In this document: piece by piece, positions 1 through 10,100 of the stretch
How the letters are laid out: the number at the start of each line of letters is the position of its first letter
Numbering within the stretch: position 1 is the stretch's first letter
NCBI GenBank assembly: GCA_963736355.1
Contig: CAVTOO010000002.1
Span: 248,001 to 312,000 of the forward strand
DNA length: 64,000 nucleotides
Direction: 5' to 3'
DNA from: CAVTOO01 sp963736355
GTDB lineage: Bacteria > Pseudomonadota > Alphaproteobacteria > Rhizobiales > Xanthobacteraceae
Translations under genes and position numbers: made by a program
Notes under the pieces: model-generated
Database searches by the model: none
What the model saw: the letters and a program-made list of their open reading frames with translations, nothing else
What the model was told of the DNA's origin: nothing

Positions 1-1425
1 CCGATCCTTCACCGCCTCGCCGCCAACCGGCTGCCGCCGCAGAAGAAGTCCTGCCGCGCGCTGGTCCTGAGCCCGACGCGCGAACTGGCCGCGCAGATCC
101 TCGACAGCTTCAGGCCTATGGCCGCCATCTGCACATCTCCGCGACGCTCGTCATCGGCGGCGTGTCGATGGGCACGCAGGTGCGCGCGCTGATGAACGGC
201 GTCGATGTTCTGGTGGCGACACCCGGCCGCCTGCTCGATCTCGTGCAGAGCAACGCGCTGCGGCTGGGACAGGTCGATGTGCCTCGTGCTCGACGAAGCC
301 GACCGCATGCTCGACATGGGCTTCATCCACGACATCCGCAAAATCGTCTCGAAGCTGCCGAAGGAGCGCCAGACGCTGTTCTTCTCGGCGACCATGCCGC
401 AGGAGATCGCCGAACTCGCCAGCCAGATGCTGCGCGATCCGGCCCGCGTCGCGGTGACGCCGGCCGCCACGACCGCCGAGCGCGTCGAACAGCGCGTCAT
501 CCATGTCGATCGCGGCGGCAAGCCCAACCTGCTCGTCCAGCTCCTGAACGAAGAGCCGGTCGAGCGCGTGCTGGTCTTCACCCGCACCAAGCACGGCGCC
601 GACAAGGTGGTGCGCAATCTCGTCAAGTCCGGCATTCCGGCCGAGGCGATCCACGGCAACAAATCGCAGAACCAGCGCGAGCGCGCGCTCGACGACTTCC
701 GCTCGGGCTCGGTGCGCACGCTGGTGGCCACCGACATCGCCGCGCGCGGCATCGACGTCGACGGCGTCAGCCATGTCATCAACTTCGATCTGCCGAACGT
801 CCCGGAGAGCTACGTCCACCGCATCGGCCGCACCGCGCGCGCCGGCGCCGAAGGCATCGCGATCTCGTTCTGCGATGCCGACGAAGTGGCGTTCCTGCGC
901 GACATCGAGCGGCTGATCCGCCAGAAGATCCCGGCGACCGACAAGCGCTCGCAGCAGACCGCGCTGCCGGAGGCGGGAGCACCGCAGCCGCATCGCCAGC
1001 AGAAGAGCGGCGGCGGCGGACGTGGCGGACGCAACAATCAGCCGCGCCGCAATTCGCGTCCGGCCTATGGCCGTGATGGCGGTGGCCGCGATGGCGGTCA
1101 GGGCCGCGATCACAGTGCGGGTCAGAACCAGGGCCGGTCGCAAGACAGCCGTGGCGACAACCGTAACGCCCCGCAAAACAGGCCCGCCCCGGCAGCCGTC
1201 TCCCCGTACCGCGCCGAGCCGAGCCGTCAGGCCAAGCCCGAACAGCAGGCCCGCCCGGACAACCAGAACCGGCCGAACCGCCACAATCCGCAGGGCGCTC
1301 CGCGCCGCAATGGCGGGGAAGACCGGTTCACAGGACGCGCCGAGAGCCTTTCCGGCGTTGCATTCATGCAGCGGACAGGCCAAAAACGCCGCAACAACAA
1401 CCGGCCGCAGCGTCCGGCGAACTGA
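1..1425 (+). CDS. rhlE: RhlE-type DEAD-box RNA helicase, 5' truncated by the window, two frame breaks
   Basis: ATP-dependent RNA helicase that remodels RNA in the cytoplasm (ribosome assembly or cold adaptation in this family). The window starts inside the first RecA-like domain: PTRELAAQIL is readable near nt 90-110, ATPGRLLD near 220-240, the DEAD box VLDEADRMLDMGF near 287-325, SATMP near 388-402, and HRIGRTARAG of the second domain near 820-848. The C-terminus from about 1000 is a Gly/Arg/Asn/Gln-rich tail, as in RhlE proteins. The frame moves from 1 to 3 near 110-117 and back to 1 near 280-287, so no single frame covers it; both look like one-base errors. A strong hairpin follows the stop. 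RhlE rather than DeaD/SrmB is inferred from motif wording and tail. Confidence 0.88.
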
Positions 1426-1451
1426 CGCTGCTGCGCCTCAATGAATTGAGC

Positions 1452-1492
1452 ACGGTCCCGAAAGCCGCATTGGCGCTTTCGGGACCGTCCTT
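1452..1492 (+). terminator. Hairpin terminator after the RNA helicase
   Basis: A perfect 14-bp stem (1452-1465 with 1475-1488) with a 9-nt loop lies 27 nt past the helicase stop. Only a short CCTT follows, so intrinsic termination may be weak. Confidence 0.7.
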
Positions 1493-1513
1493 AAACCAAA
1501 CACGGGAGCCCGA

Positions 1514-1796
1514 ATGGCTAAGGAAGAACTGATCGAATTCGAAGGCCTCGTGACCGAGATCCTGCCGGACGCGCGCTACCGCGTGCAGCTCGACACCGGC
1601 AACATCATCGTCGCCTACACCGCCGGCAAGATGAAGAAGAACCGCATCAAGACGCTCGCGGGAGACCGCGTCACCGTCGAGATGTCGCCCTACGACCTCG
1701 AAAAGGGCCGTCTGATTTTCCGCCACAAGGACGAGCGCGCATCCTCCGGCGCCCCGCCCGCAGCAGCGCGGCAATCAGCAGTTCCGCAGGCGCTAA
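1514..1796 (+). CDS. infA: Translation initiation factor IF-1, frame break in the C-terminal tail
   Basis: IF-1 binds the 30S A site during initiation. The OB-fold reads MAKEELIEFEGLVTEILPD through RVTVEMSPYDLEKGRLIFR (about residues 1-72), the normal IF-1 core. An alphaproteobacterial-type basic extension follows. In the opening frame translation runs on through the downstream terminator to 1843. A one-base shift near 1748-1752 instead gives a tail RPQQRGNQQFRRR ending at TAA 1794-1796, just before the hairpin. I take that as the true end and the shift as an error in a C-rich run. The gene follows an RNA helicase and has a good start context (GGGAGCCCGAATG). Confidence 0.9.
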
Positions 1797-1817
1797 AGGC
1801 TTCTGCATCTCAAATGA

Positions 1818-1842
1818 AAAGCCCCGCTCGCGCGGGGCTTTA
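1818..1842 (+). terminator. Intrinsic terminator of infA
   Basis: Perfect 10-bp stem AAAGCCCCGC / GCGGGGCTTT (1818-1827 with 1832-1841) with loop TCGC, 21 nt after the reconstructed IF-1 stop. Flanking A and T runs let it work in both directions, also serving the convergent denD gene. Confidence 0.85.
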
Positions 1843-1876
1843 ATGCATTTGGAGTAGCGCGCTCCGGGATGAAGAC

Positions 1877-2858
1877 TTAAGCGATCTTTCCGCCCAGTTC
1901 GTCGTCGATGAAGACGCGGATGATGGCGTCGAAATCGGCATCGCCCCTGAAGCCCAGCGCCTTGGCGCGCGTGGCGGCGAATTCGCCGGGCCAGCTCTCC
2001 ACGATCCGCAGCACATCGGCATTGGCTTCGCGCCGGATCAGCTTGAGCGCTTTTTCACCCGCGACGCGGCGCAGCGCCGCCAGCTGCTCGCCGACCGTCA
2101 CCGACAGACCGGGCATCGACAGCGTGCGCCGCCAGCCGAGCGGCGTTGAATTGATCTCGCCGGCTTTCGCCACGACCTCAATCGCCACGCGCGGGCTTGC
2201 GAGCCAGGCGCGCACATTCGTCGTCGACCGGCAGAATGGCTTCCTTGCCCTGCAACGGCTCGCGAATGATGCCGGAGAAAAATCCCGACGCCGCCTTGTT
2301 CGGCAGGCCCGGACGCACGCAGATGGTCGGCAGGCGCAGACCGACGCCGTCGATGAATCCGCGGCGCGAGTAATCCGACAGCAGCAATTCGCCGATCGCC
2401 TTCTGCGTGCCGTAGCTCGACACCGGCGTCAGGAAAAACTCATCCGGCACAGTATCCGGCAGCGGCGCGCCGAACGCGGCGATTGAGGACGTGAAGACGA
2501 CGCGCGGCCGATAGCCGTCGCCGATCTTGCGGATCGCCTCGAACAGATAGCGCGTGCCGTCGAGATTGACGCGGTAGCCCTTCTCAAAGTCAGCCTCCGC
2601 CTCGCCCGATACGATGGCGGCGAGATGAAAAATGACATCCGGCCGCGATCCGACAAGCGTCTCGGCGACGCCCGGCTGCGACAGGTCGGCGGCCAGCGTC
2701 ATGACCTTGCCGGTGAATCCCGCAGGCGATGGCGGCGCGACGATATCGGCCAGCGTGAACGCCGCGATCTCCTTGCCCGCGAGCGTTCCCTGCTTCACCA
2801 GGCGATCGGTCAGCTTGCGCCCGATCATGCCTCCGGCGCCGATGGTCAAGACGTGCAT
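1877..2858 (-). CDS. denD: D-erythronate dehydrogenase (NAD-dependent epimerase/dehydratase family), one frame break
   Basis: Oxidises D-erythronate at C2 with NAD+, feeding the OtnI-OtnK-OtnC route to dihydroxyacetone phosphate. The N-terminus has an extended-SDR Rossmann motif (GAGGMIGRKL, residues 8-17), then LAADLSQPG, HLAAIVSGEAE, FTSSIAAFG and the catalytic YGTQKAIGE (Tyr-x3-Lys). About 325 residues once the frame is mended, the usual length. The frame shifts near 2215-2220, where DDECARLA should read DDNVRAWLASPRV; one G seems extra. It is the last gene of the tetronate operon, 10 nt after otnI. Function is assigned from family plus complete operon context; an SDR of other specificity is possible. 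Confidence 0.85.
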
Positions 2859-2868
2859 TTGGGTGTCC

Positions 2869-3642
2869 TTATTTCAGAAGAGTTTCGCGCCAGCCAAGAC
2901 CGGCTTCGGTCGTGGTGCGCGGCTTGTATTCGCAGCCGACATAGCCCTTCCAGCCGAGCGCGTCGATTTCCTGGAGGATGGCGCGGTAGTTCACCTCGCC
3001 GACATCCGGCTCCTCGCGCGTCGGCACGGCGGCGATCTGGATGTGACCGATATGCGGGAAGTGCTTGCGCAGGCGCGTGATGACGTCGCCCTCGGAAATC
3101 TGCACGTGATAGACGTCGAACATCAGCTTCAGCTGCGGATGACCGATCTGGTTGATGACTTCCACGCAGCGATCCGAGCGCGTGACGATGTAGGTCGGCC
3201 GCTCGCGACCGTTGAGCGGTTCGATCAGCAAATTGACCTTCGTGCCTTCGGCGCGCTTCAGCGCGGCCTGAAGGCTTTCGATGTAGGACGTATTCGCCGT
3301 CCAGGTGTCGTCGGTCATGGTGCCGCCGAGCACGTGAATGCCGGGCACGCCCAGCTCCACCGCGTAATCGAGCGCCTGATCGATGGTCTTGAGGAAATCG
3401 TCGCGGCGCTCGGGAAAGATCGCCAGACCCCAGTCGCCCTTCGCCACATCGCCCGGCGCGGAGTTGATGCCGACGAGCTTCAGATTGTTGTCGGCGAGAA
3501 TTTTCTTCAGCGTGGCTTTGGGAATTTCATACGGAAACCAGCACTCCACCGCCTCGAAGCCCGCACGCGCCGCCGCCGCAAAGCGGTCGATGAAGGCGTG
3601 TTCCTGAAACATGATGGAGAGATTGGCGGACAGGCGCGGCAT
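2869..3642 (-). CDS. otnI: 2-oxo-tetronate isomerase (hydroxypyruvate isomerase family)
   Basis: TIM-barrel isomerase of the Hyi/OtnI family that interconverts 2-oxo- and 3-oxo-tetronate. The protein begins MPRLSANLSIMFQEHAFIDR, the standard family start, so the ATG at 3642 is preferred over an upstream in-frame GTG at 3654. Metal-ligand regions are visible: LLIEPLNGRE (Glu), LKLMFDVYHVQ (Asp, His), HIGHIQIA and CEYKPR near the end. At 257 residues it has the family length and an unbroken frame. It sits between otnC and denD in the same direction; this context favours tetronate over hydroxypyruvate as the physiological substrate. Confidence 0.9.
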   Translation of the reverse strand: MPRLSANLSIMFQEHAFIDRFAAAARAGFEAVECWFPYEIPKATLKKILADNNLKLVGINSAPGDVAKGDWGLAIFPERRDDFLKTIDQALDYAVELGVPGIHVLGGTMTDDTWTANTSYIESLQAALKRAEGTKVNLLIEPLNGRERPTYIVTRSDRCVEVINQIGHPQLKLMFDVYHVQISEGDVITRLRKHFPHIGHIQIAAVPTREEPDVGEVNYRAILQEIDALGWKGYVGCEYKPRTTTEAGLGWRETLLK

Positions 3643-3664
3643 TTTTAAACTCACTTCAGGCGGA

Positions 3665-4306
3665 TTACTTCAAACGAAACATGGCGTCGAGTTCGGACAC
3701 GAGCTTGTCCGAGAGCGGGCGCACCTTCATGCCGCGCGTCAGCAGCACGAGCTTGGCGGTTTCCTCAAGCTCCTCGGCCGCGAAGACGGCGGCTTCGAAG
3801 TTTGCGCCGGAGACCACCGGCCCGTGATTGCCGAGCAGCACCGCGGCCGAGTGCGGCGCCTCGCACGCGATCAGCGGCTTCACGTCCGCCGAGCCCGGAC
3901 GCGTATACGGCACGAGCGGCACGCTGGCCGACGCGCATCACGACATAGGGCGTGATCGGCGGGATGGCGTCTTCGGGTCGACATCGGCAAGGCACGACAG
4001 CGCGGTCGCGTAGGTCGAATGCAGATGCACCACCGCGCCGCATTGCGGACGCGCTTCGTAGAAGCCGATATGCAGCGGCATTTCCTTGGTCGGCGCATCG
4101 CCGCCGATGTGCTTGCCCGACGGCATCGAGCTTCGACAGCTTCGCCGGCGTCGAGAAAGCCGAGGCAGGAATTGGTCGGCGTCATCAGGAAGCCGTCGGG
4201 CAGACGCGCCGACAGATTGCCCGAGGAGCCCGACGTGTAGGCCGCGCTCGAACAGCGAGCGGCCCCATTTGACGAAGCTTTCGCGAAGCTGTGCTTCCTC
4301 GCTCAT
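3665..4306 (-). CDS. otnC: 3-oxo-tetronate 4-phosphate decarboxylase (class II aldolase), several frame breaks
   Basis: Class II aldolase/adducin-family decarboxylase that converts 3-oxo-tetronate 4-phosphate to dihydroxyacetone phosphate and CO2. Fragments in order are MSEEAQLRESFVKWGRSLFE (start, ATG 4304-4306), PLHIGFYEARPQCGAVVHLHSTYATALSCL (zinc-binding HLHS near 4010-4030), then LLGNHGPVVSGANFEAAVFAAEELEETAKL and the C-terminus to 3665. The reading frame changes at least three times between 3920 and 4240. Total length fits the usual ~212 residues, so nothing large is missing and the breaks look like short indels. Its ATG overlaps the otnK stop by one base (TGATG), indicating translational coupling. 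Confidence 0.8.
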
Positions 4307-5568
4307 CAGCCTTCTCCGCCGAGCGCGCGCAATGCCTTGTCGAAGAAATCCGGCGCGCCGAAATTGCCGCACTTCAGCGCCAGCCCGAGCGACGGCGTCG
4401 CGATCCGTGACGCAGCGCCGGAACGCCGGGATCGATTTCAGGGCCGACCTCAAACGCGCGAATGCCGAGCGCGGAGACAACCGCGCCGGACGTTTCGCCG
4501 CCGGCGACCACGAGACGCTGCACGCCGCGCGCCGACGAGACGCTTGGCGACATCGCCGAACAGCGTATCGAGCTTGTCGCGCGACCGTCGTCGCGGCCGA
4601 TGCTTCTTCTGCGAGGCGGCGACGTCTTCCGGCGTCGCCGACGGAATAGATCAGCGGCTCGGCGCCGAGATTCGCCGATCATGAACGGCGCCAGCGCGTC
4701 GGCGGACATGCGCGCCGTCCATCACGTCGTCGACACTCGACCGCCAGCGCCGGATGATCGCTGGCGATATGCCTCGATCTGTCCGAGCGTCGCCGACGAA
4801 CACGAGCCGGCGAGCACCGCGCCGGGCGCCGACGACGCCGTTGAAGCTCTGCGATGCTTGTTCGCAGCACGCCCTGGCGGCGGAAATTGTCCGGCAGGCC
4901 GAGCGCGATGCCGGAGCCGCCGGAGACCAGCGGCGCGCCGTCGCAGGCGCGTGCCGATGGCCAACGAGATCGCTCGTCGGTGACCGCGTCGACGACAAGA
5001 GGCCTGTCGCTCCTGCGCCGCCATGCGCATCGGCAATCGCCTTCGGCCCGCGCCGCACGGCGCTGTAGCCGACATGGCCGACCTCGCCCTGCGTCTGCAG
5101 CCGCAGCCAGCGGCGGATGTCCGGATCGGTCATCGGCTTCAGCGGATGCTTCTCCATGCCGGATTCCGACAGCAGCTTGTCGTGCACGAAGAGATGGCCC
5201 TGATAGACGGTGCGGCCGGCTTCCGGGAACACCGGGCAGACGACGACGCGCTTGGCGCCGAGTTCGCTCTGCCAGCGCCTCGCGCCACCGGGCCGATATT
5301 GCCCTCCGGCGTGGAATCGAAGGTCGAGCAGTATTTGAAGACGAATTGCTTGCAGCCCTGCGCGCGCAGCCAGTGCAGCGCGGCGAGCGACTGCTCGATG
5401 GCGTCCTTCGCCGGGATCGAGCGGCTCTTCAGCGACACGACACCGGCCTCGCAATCGCTGACGCGCACGCCGACGGCACGCCGACGAACTGCACCGTGCG
5501 CATGCCGGCCTTGACGAGCGTGTTGGCGAGATCGCTCGCGCCGGTGAAATCGTCGGCAATACATCCAA
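4306..5568 (-). CDS. otnK: 3-oxo-tetronate kinase (DUF1537 / four-carbon acid sugar kinase), many frame breaks
   Basis: Phosphorylates 3-oxo-tetronate at O4 with ATP. The N-terminal signature GCIADDFTGASDLANTLVKAGM is readable from about 5565 downwards, then VSLKSRSIPAKDAIEQSLAALHWL, FKYCSTFDSTPEGNIGPV, VVCPVFPEAGRTVYQGHLFV and LKPMTDPDIRRWLRLQTQGEVGHV. All are hallmarks of the OtnK/DtnK family, and the C-terminal end is ALGGEG followed by TGA at 4306-4308. The frame changes many times along 1.26 kb, the densest damage in the window; the start codon itself is disturbed (TAG directly before CTTCTTGGA). Total length still fits the family (~420 residues). Assembly error or recent decay cannot be told apart here. 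Confidence 0.75.
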
Positions 5569-5597
5569 GAAGCTATTTCCTTAGTGCTTTTGACCTT

Positions 5598-6488
5598 TCA
5601 GGGAGCTTCGATGCCCGCCAGTGTGGCATAAACCTTGACCACGGCGGAGTCATCCTCGCGACCAAGGCCCAGGCCGGAGGCCTGCAAATAAAGCTGGTGG
5701 GCCGTCGAGGCGATGGGCAACGCCATCTTCAGCGCCTTGCCGGTTTCCAGCACGAGACCGAGATCTTTGACGAAGATATCGACAGCCGAACGCGGCGTGT
5801 AGTCGCCGTCGAGAATATGCGGCACGCGATTTTCGAACATCCAGGAATTGCCGGCCGCGCCGGTGACGACTTCATAAAGCGCCTTCGGATCGATGCCGGC
5901 GCGGATGCCGAGCGCCATGGTCTCGGCGGCGACAGCGATGTGCACGCCCGCGAGCAATTGGTGGATGACCTTCACGCGCGAGCCGATGCCCGGCGTGTCG
6001 CCCAGGCGATGCACCTTGGTGGCGATGGCCTTCAGAACGGCCTCGCTGCGCGCAAACGCCGTTGCGTTGCCGGACGCCATCACCGTCATCTCGCCGGAGG
6101 CCGCCTTGGCGGCGCCACCCGAGACCGGCGCGTCGAGCAATTCGATGGAGCGCGCCGCCAGACGCTGCGCCAGATCTTCGGTGTAGAGCGGCGACACGGT
6201 GGCGCAGGCGATGACGACGCCGTCGCGCTTCATCGAAAACGCAGCACCCTCCGCGCCCATCAGAACGGTTTCGGTCTGCTCGCCGTTGACGACAAAGGTG
6301 ATGACCGCATCGGCATCCTTCGCGCCCTCCATCGGAGTCGTCGCCGGCACGCCGCCCTCGGCGGCAAAGCGCTTGAGCACGTCCGGACGGACATCGACGC
6401 CACGCACGACGAAGCCTGCCCGCAGAAGGGATTGCGCCGCGCCGTAGCCCATCGAGCCGAGGCCGATCACACAGATAGTCTGGGGCAT
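5598..6488 (-). CDS. ltnD: L-threonate 2-dehydrogenase (3-hydroxyisobutyrate dehydrogenase family)
   Basis: NAD-dependent oxidation of L-threonate to 2-oxo-tetronate, the entry step of the operon. The N-terminal Rossmann motif is ICVIGLGSMGYGAAQSLLRA (residues 5-24). The substrate motif DAPVSGGAAKAASGEMTVMA lies near residues 120-139, and the catalytic Lys region is GSRVKVIHQLLAGVHIA, typical of beta-hydroxyacid dehydrogenases. At 296 residues it is intact and of family length. It is the first gene of the minus-strand operon with an SD-like GGAGC 6 nt upstream. No regulator gene for the operon is in the window. Confidence 0.9.
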   Translation of the reverse strand: MPQTICVIGLGSMGYGAAQSLLRAGFVVRGVDVRPDVLKRFAAEGGVPATTPMEGAKDADAVITFVVNGEQTETVLMGAEGAAFSMKRDGVVIACATVSPLYTEDLAQRLAARSIELLDAPVSGGAAKAASGEMTVMASGNATAFARSEAVLKAIATKVHRLGDTPGIGSRVKVIHQLLAGVHIAVAAETMALGIRAGIDPKALYEVVTGAAGNSWMFENRVPHILDGDYTPRSAVDIFVKDLGLVLETGKALKMALPIASTAHQLYLQASGLGLGREDDSAVVKVYATLAGIEAP

Positions 6489-6863
6489 TTGCTTGCTCCG
6501 GGGAAAAGAGGTGAGAAGTAAGGAGGTAGAGGTGCAACGAGCCGGGCGACAACCGCGCAGGGGGTGAATTTCGCCCGCCGAAACCGTTATTTTCCGGCCG
6601 TTTTGACCGATTCAACCTTGAAACAACAGCCTTTTCTGGCGGGCACTTATCACACCCGAAACCTGCGTTTGAGCCTGCGGCACAGGGACTTTTTTGATTA
6701 AAATTCGCACGAAATCTCGGACGTTATTTTGGGGGTTACGGGGCAAAGTGGCATCCGAACGAGAGGCGGGCAAACCGCCTCCAGGATCGCAATTGGGACA
6801 TGGCCGGAGAGAAGGCTCGGCTGTGGACGCATGACCAACAAGTCTTCGGCACAGGGACGTTCA
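6489..6863. other. Intergenic region between divergent ltnD operon and a small gene
   Basis: About 375 nt containing the promoters of the tetronate operon (leftward) and of the small gene at 6864 (rightward). AT-richer patches around 6590-6730 are compatible with promoters, but I cannot point to a convincing operator, riboswitch or RNA gene. Confidence 0.4.
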
Positions 6864-7103
6864 ATGAATGCTGTGGTGCACTTGACCCCCGCCCGGACCA
6901 ACGCCGCGCGGGCGGTAGAGCGATTGACCGATCACGGACTGCCGCTCGTCAGCCTGAAGGAACTGCGTCGCGAACTGGTGCTCGCCTGGGGCCAAAGCCC
7001 GGACGTGCTCAACCGCGACAAGCTTCACGAAATCGCCACCGTCCAGCAGGCGATCCATGCGGTCGAGGCCATCATCTCCGATCTCGACGCCGCCGAGTCC
7101 TGA
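6864..7103 (+). CDS. Small conserved-looking hypothetical protein
   Basis: A 79-residue acidic, helical protein starting MNAVVHLTPARTNAARAVE. The ATG at 6864 has AGGGACG 7 nt upstream; an in-frame ATG at 6831 and a longer opening from 6729 exist but lack as good a site. There is no signal peptide, membrane segment or recognised motif. A terminator follows 26 nt after the stop, which supports a genuine monocistronic transcript. Function unknown. Confidence 0.65.
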   Translation: MNAVVHLTPARTNAARAVERLTDHGLPLVSLKELRRELVLAWGQSPDVLNRDKLHEIATVQQAIHAVEAIISDLDAAES

Positions 7104-7128
7104 ACTCTTCAAGTGAGCTGTTATTCTG

Positions 7129-7163
7129 CGCCGCCGCTGCACACCAGCGGCGGCGTTTTATTT
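7129..7163 (+). terminator. Intrinsic terminator
   Basis: An 11-bp perfect stem CGCCGCCGCTG / CAGCGGCGGCG (7129-7139 with 7145-7155), loop CACAC, followed by TTTTATTT. It ends the small gene at 6864. Confidence 0.9.
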
Positions 7164-7177
7164 GGGGAATACTATTT

Positions 7178-7225
7178 GAGCATGATCTGGTCCGAAAACC
7201 GGTTCCCACTTTTCGGGATCATGCT
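7178..7225. repeat. Palindromic dispersed repeat, copy 1
   Basis: A 48-bp element with outer arms GCATGATC / GATCATGC and an inner stem CCGAAAA / TTTTCGG around ACCGGTTCCCA. Its right end touches the stop codon of the PEP carboxylase gene (7226-7228). A close copy is at 50239-50286 and a diverged one at 58788-58835. Such elements are widespread in Hyphomicrobiales genomes. Confidence 0.85.
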
Positions 7226-9954
7226 TTAGCCGGTATTCCGTAGTCCTGCGGCGATGCCGTTCAGCGAAATCAGGATGCCGCGACGGATTTTCTCGTCGTG
7301 CTCGCCCTCGCGCCAGCGACGGATCAACTCGACCTGCAGATGGTTGAGCGGCGCGATATACGGAAAGCGGTGACGAATGGAGCGCGCCAGCGCCGGATTA
7401 TCCGCCAGCCGCTCGGTTTCGCCGGTGATCATCTCAAGTGCGGCGACCGTGCGCTCCCACTCCGCCTGGATCGCGCCGGAGATCCGCGCCGCGAGTGCGC
7501 GATCCGGCACCAGCGATGCATAGCGCACCAGCATGGTGATGTCGGACTTGGCGAGCACCATGTCCATGTTGGACAACAGCGTGCGGAAGAACGGCCATTC
7601 GACATTCATCCGCCGCAGCAGTTCGCGTGCGCCGTCGCCGCCCTTCGCGACAACCTGCTCGACCGCGCTTCCGAAGCCGTACCAGCCCGGCAAGCGCCAA
7701 CCGCGCCTGACCCCATGAAAAGCTCCACGGGATCGCACGCAAATCCTCGATGCGTTGCGTCGCCTTTCGTGATGCCGGACGCGAGCCGATATTCAACTCG
7801 GCGATTTCGGAGATGGGCGTCGCCGTGAAGAAGAAGCGCACGAACTCCGGATCGTCATAAACCAGCGCGCGATAGGCGTTGGCGGACGCGGCCGAGAGCG
7901 CGTCGGCAGTCGCGAGAAAGTCCTGCGGCATGCGCTCGTCGCGCGCCAGGAACGTCTTCTCGATGGTGGCGGAGACCAGCGTTTCGAGATTGCGCCGGCC
8001 GATCTGCGGATTGCCGTATTTCGAGGCGATGACCTCGCCCTGCTCCGTCAGCCGGATTTGCCCGGCAACCGTGCCCGGCGGCTGCGCCAGAATGGCCTGA
8101 TAGCTCGGCCCGCCGCCGCGGCCGACGGTGCCGCCGCGGCCGTGAAACAGGCGCAGCTTGACGCGCAGTTCGTCGGAGAACAGCTGCGCCAGCGCTGTCG
8201 AGGTCCGATACAGCTCCCAGTTCGAGGTGAAGAACCCGCCATCCTTGTTGGAATCCGAATAGCCGAGCATCACCTCCTGCTCGTTGCCGGCGGCGCGCAC
8301 CAGCGAGGCGATGCCGTAGAGCGCGAAGAACTCGCCCATGATGGCGCGGGCGCGTTGCAGATCGCCGATGGTCTCGAACAAGGGCACGACGACGAGATCG
8401 GACTTCGCCTGCGGATCGCCGAGCACGCCGTGCATCAGCCCGCATTCCTTCTGCAGCACCAGCACTTCGAGCAGATCGCTGACGCTTTCGGTATGGCTGA
8501 TGATGGCGTGGCGGATCGCCTCGTTGCCGAAGGTCTCGCGCATGCGCCGCGCGGTCTCGAAAATCTCCAGCTCGTTCTCGGTCTCGGGCGTGTAAGCGCT
8601 GTGCGGAATGCGGATGCAGCGCGGATCCGACAGAACGGAGAGAAGCAGCCTGATCTTGTCGGCCTCGCTGAACGCCGAATAATCCGACGCAAGCCTTGCA
8701 GCCCGCAGCAATTCGGCGACCGCGGCTTCATGCTTGTCCGAACTCTGGCGCAGATCGACCGTCGCCAGATGAAAGCCGAACACATCGACGGCACGGATCA
8801 GGGGGTGCAGCCGCTCGCGGATCAGCGCCGCGCCGTGATGGGCGACGAGCGAGGCTTCGATGACACGAAGATCGGCGAGAAAGGCCTGCGGGGTATCGTA
8901 GGGTTCCGCAGTACCCTCCGCCAGGCTCGCCGCGCGCAATGCGGGATGTCGCGTCAAGCCTGGCGCGGATGCCAGTGAGCGCCTGACGGTAAGGCTCGTC
9001 GGTCTGGTGCGGATTGGAATCATGCGCCGCCGCCGCAAGCGCGAACAATTCGGGCGTCGCGCCCGCGAGCATCGCGGAAATCGAGAGTTCCGAGCCGAGT
9101 GCGTAAACCTCATCGAGATAGTGCCGAAAAATGAGATCGCTCTGACGCTCAAAGGCGGTGCGCAGCGTCGGCGCCGTGACGAAAGGATTGCCGTCGCGGT
9201 CGCCGCCGATCCAGCTTCCCATGCGGAAGAACGACGGCACCGGTGCGTCCGGCAGCAAGGCTTCGAGCTCGCCATACACCTCCGGGATTTCGCGCAGAAA
9301 GGTGATGCGATAGTAGCTCAGCGCGTTCTCGATCTCGTCTTCGACCCGGAGCTTGAAGGTGCGCAGCAGCCGCGTCTGCCAGATCTTGGCGACATGGGCG
9401 CGAATGCGATCGAGATTGCGGTCAAGATCGCGTTCGACGCGCAACGTGTCGCGCTCGGCGATCAGCGCCGCGATGGCGTGCTCGGCATCGAGAATGCTCT
9501 TGCGCTGGACTTCGGTCGGATGCGCGGTCAGGACCGGCGACACCCAGGCATGGTCGAGCATGGCGCGCAGGTCGGTATGGGAGACACCGGCCTTATCCAA
9601 TCGCTCGAAACAACGCTCCAGGCTGCCGGGCTGCGCCCGCTCGCCCGCCGCCTCATGCGCCTCGCGGCGGCGGATGTGGTGACGGTCCTCGGCGATGTTG
9701 GCGAGCAGCGAGAAATACGTGAACGCGCGAATGACCGAGACGGCGTCGTCGGATTTCAGCGACCGGAGCAGCCGGTCGAGTTCGTCGGCGGCGGTGGCGG
9801 ACGAGCGGCGGCTGATCGCCACCGACAATTGCCGGATGGTTTCGATGAGCTGGAAGACGCCGTCGCCTTCCTGCTCGCGTACGGTATCGCCCAGAATTTG
9901 GCCGAGCAGCCGGATATCCTGAATCAGCGGATAGTCCTTGTCCTGATGCTCCAT
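7226..9954 (-). CDS. ppc: Phosphoenolpyruvate carboxylase, two frame breaks
   Basis: Carboxylates PEP to oxaloacetate with bicarbonate, an anaplerotic cytosolic enzyme. Family motifs in order are VLTAHPTEVQRKSI (catalytic His), RMGSWIGGDRDGNPFV, VMLGYSDSNKDGGFFTSNW, LFHGRGGTVGRGGGPSY, and a C-terminus QVELIRRWREG ... ISLNGIAAGLRNTG, where the final Gly belongs to the allosteric/active site. The reconstructed length of ~909 residues is normal. The frame shifts near 8945-8960 and again near 7695-7710 (SWGQAR to RWRLPGWYGFGS). The ATG at 9954 has GGCGGGAAC just upstream; an in-frame ATG 24 nt earlier is less well placed. Probably functional, the breaks being one-base errors. Confidence 0.9.
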
Positions 9955-10100
9955 TGTTCCCGCCAAATGCCCGTCCAAGACCAGATTGTGCAGTGCACAT
10001 CATTGGCCCGAAAGGGGACGATGGCAAGTCCGGCGCGCAACAGGACCGCCTGCCGAAATCTCTTGCCGTCCAATGCGAACGCCTGCTGTCACCGCCAGAT

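Noticed and set aside
5598..6615. Long open frames on the opposite strand and in other frames of many genes, e.g. 4854-6521 (+) over ltnD/otnK and 55655-57142 (+) over DUF2336
   Set aside because: They are Arg/His/Ala-rich shadows produced by high GC and have no protein-like motifs, whereas the opposite strand encodes recognisable families.
7128..7225. CRISPR-like repeats or an array anywhere in the window
   Set aside because: The palindromes found are single, dispersed and without regularly spaced partners; no cas genes are present.
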